Source of the DNA: JAEDES01 sp964470055
GTDB taxonomy: Bacteria > Bacillota_I > Bacilli_A > RF39 > UBA660
DNA length: 20,385 nucleotides
Assembly: GCA_964470055.1 (NCBI GenBank)
Contig: CAYXZZ010000025.1
Span: 1 to 20,385, forward strand
Direction: 5' to 3'
Below the pieces are notes generated by a model. The model saw only the letters and a program-made list of their open reading frames with translations, made no database searches and was not told the origin of the DNA. The position numbers were made by a program, and so were the translations under genes. Shown in pieces: positions 20,315-20,385 of this stretch (its first letter is position 1; every line of letters starts with the position of its first letter).

Positions 20315-20385
20315 TGAACCCCAAAAGTTGGACAGTTTATTAGTTAGAGGAGTGTAACCTGTAATTTACGGGCGACAGTCCTTTT
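20315..20385 (+). mobile_element. Probable terminus of an IS3-family (IS150-group) element, cut by window edge
   Basis: TGAACTGAACCCCAAAAGTT followed by GGACAG (about 20310-20335) resembles terminal repeats I remember for IS3-family/IS150-group elements in Firmicutes. The 50 bases after it contain no reading frame I can assign and would be the leader before orfA. No transposase is visible, so the call rests on one motif. The stretch 20216-20385 holds no gene I can support. Confidence 0.42.

Overview
The window is AT-rich, Gram-positive-type DNA. Ribosome binding sites are strong AGGAGG/GGTGA types, promoters fit SigA, and TGA serves as a normal stop. The gene content points to a low-GC Bacilli or Erysipelotrichia-like spore former: an RNase J2-type protein, a UgtP/MGDG-synthase-like glycosyltransferase, and the gpr-spoIIP pair diverging from rpsT. 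A species cannot be named from this sequence. The genes of the left three quarters run almost entirely on the minus strand.

Region 1 (1-560, minus): the 5' end of gltX, then tRNA-Gln(CTG) and tRNA-Met(CAT). Each tRNA has its own terminator and an encoded CCA.

Region 2 (597-5802, minus): the most unusual part. A strong promoter at 5774-5802 heads a six-gene run. First come two tandem paralogous proteins of 569 and 579 aa. Each has an N-terminal alpha/beta-hydrolase domain, a helical domain with an LxG-like turn, a Ser/Thr/Asn/Gln-rich linker and a C-terminal domain of about 110 aa. They are followed by a 195-aa helical protein with an LxG motif, a 115-aa coiled-coil protein and two WXG100-sized helical proteins whose W-x-G turn is altered. 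This resembles a type VII secretion (T7SS/Esx) effector locus, in particular the reverse-architecture lipase effector TslA of Staphylococcus aureus with its small helical partners. No secretion ATPase (EssC) or recognisable immunity gene is in view, so export is inferred.

Region 3 (5829-11600): a divergent 110-aa orphan, a ClpX-like AAA+ unfoldase whose zinc-binding domain is replaced by an unfamiliar N-terminal region of about 235 aa, a zinc-ribbon/transmembrane/WG-repeat protein, a GT28-type glycosyltransferase probably making glucosyl-diacylglycerol, and a small lipoprotein. Most are separate units with their own promoter and terminator.

Region 4 (11609-15824): tRNA-Arg(CCT) with an unusual elbow, an RNase J paralogue lacking several catalytic histidines behind a structured leader, rnc, then divergently yidD overlapping a ZnuA-like lipoprotein without the family's metal-binding histidines, and a 90-aa orphan under a perfect consensus promoter.

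Region 5 (15821-18842, minus): gpr-spoIIP and a small membrane protein in the position of yqxA, then an AlkD-like DNA glycosylase. GPR degrades small acid-soluble spore proteins at germination and SpoIIP drives engulfment, so the organism probably sporulates.

Region 6 (18886-20385, plus): rpsT, a membrane-anchored transglutaminase-like protein, and at the right edge sequence resembling the terminus of an IS3-family element. No gene-free stretch exceeds 300 bases.
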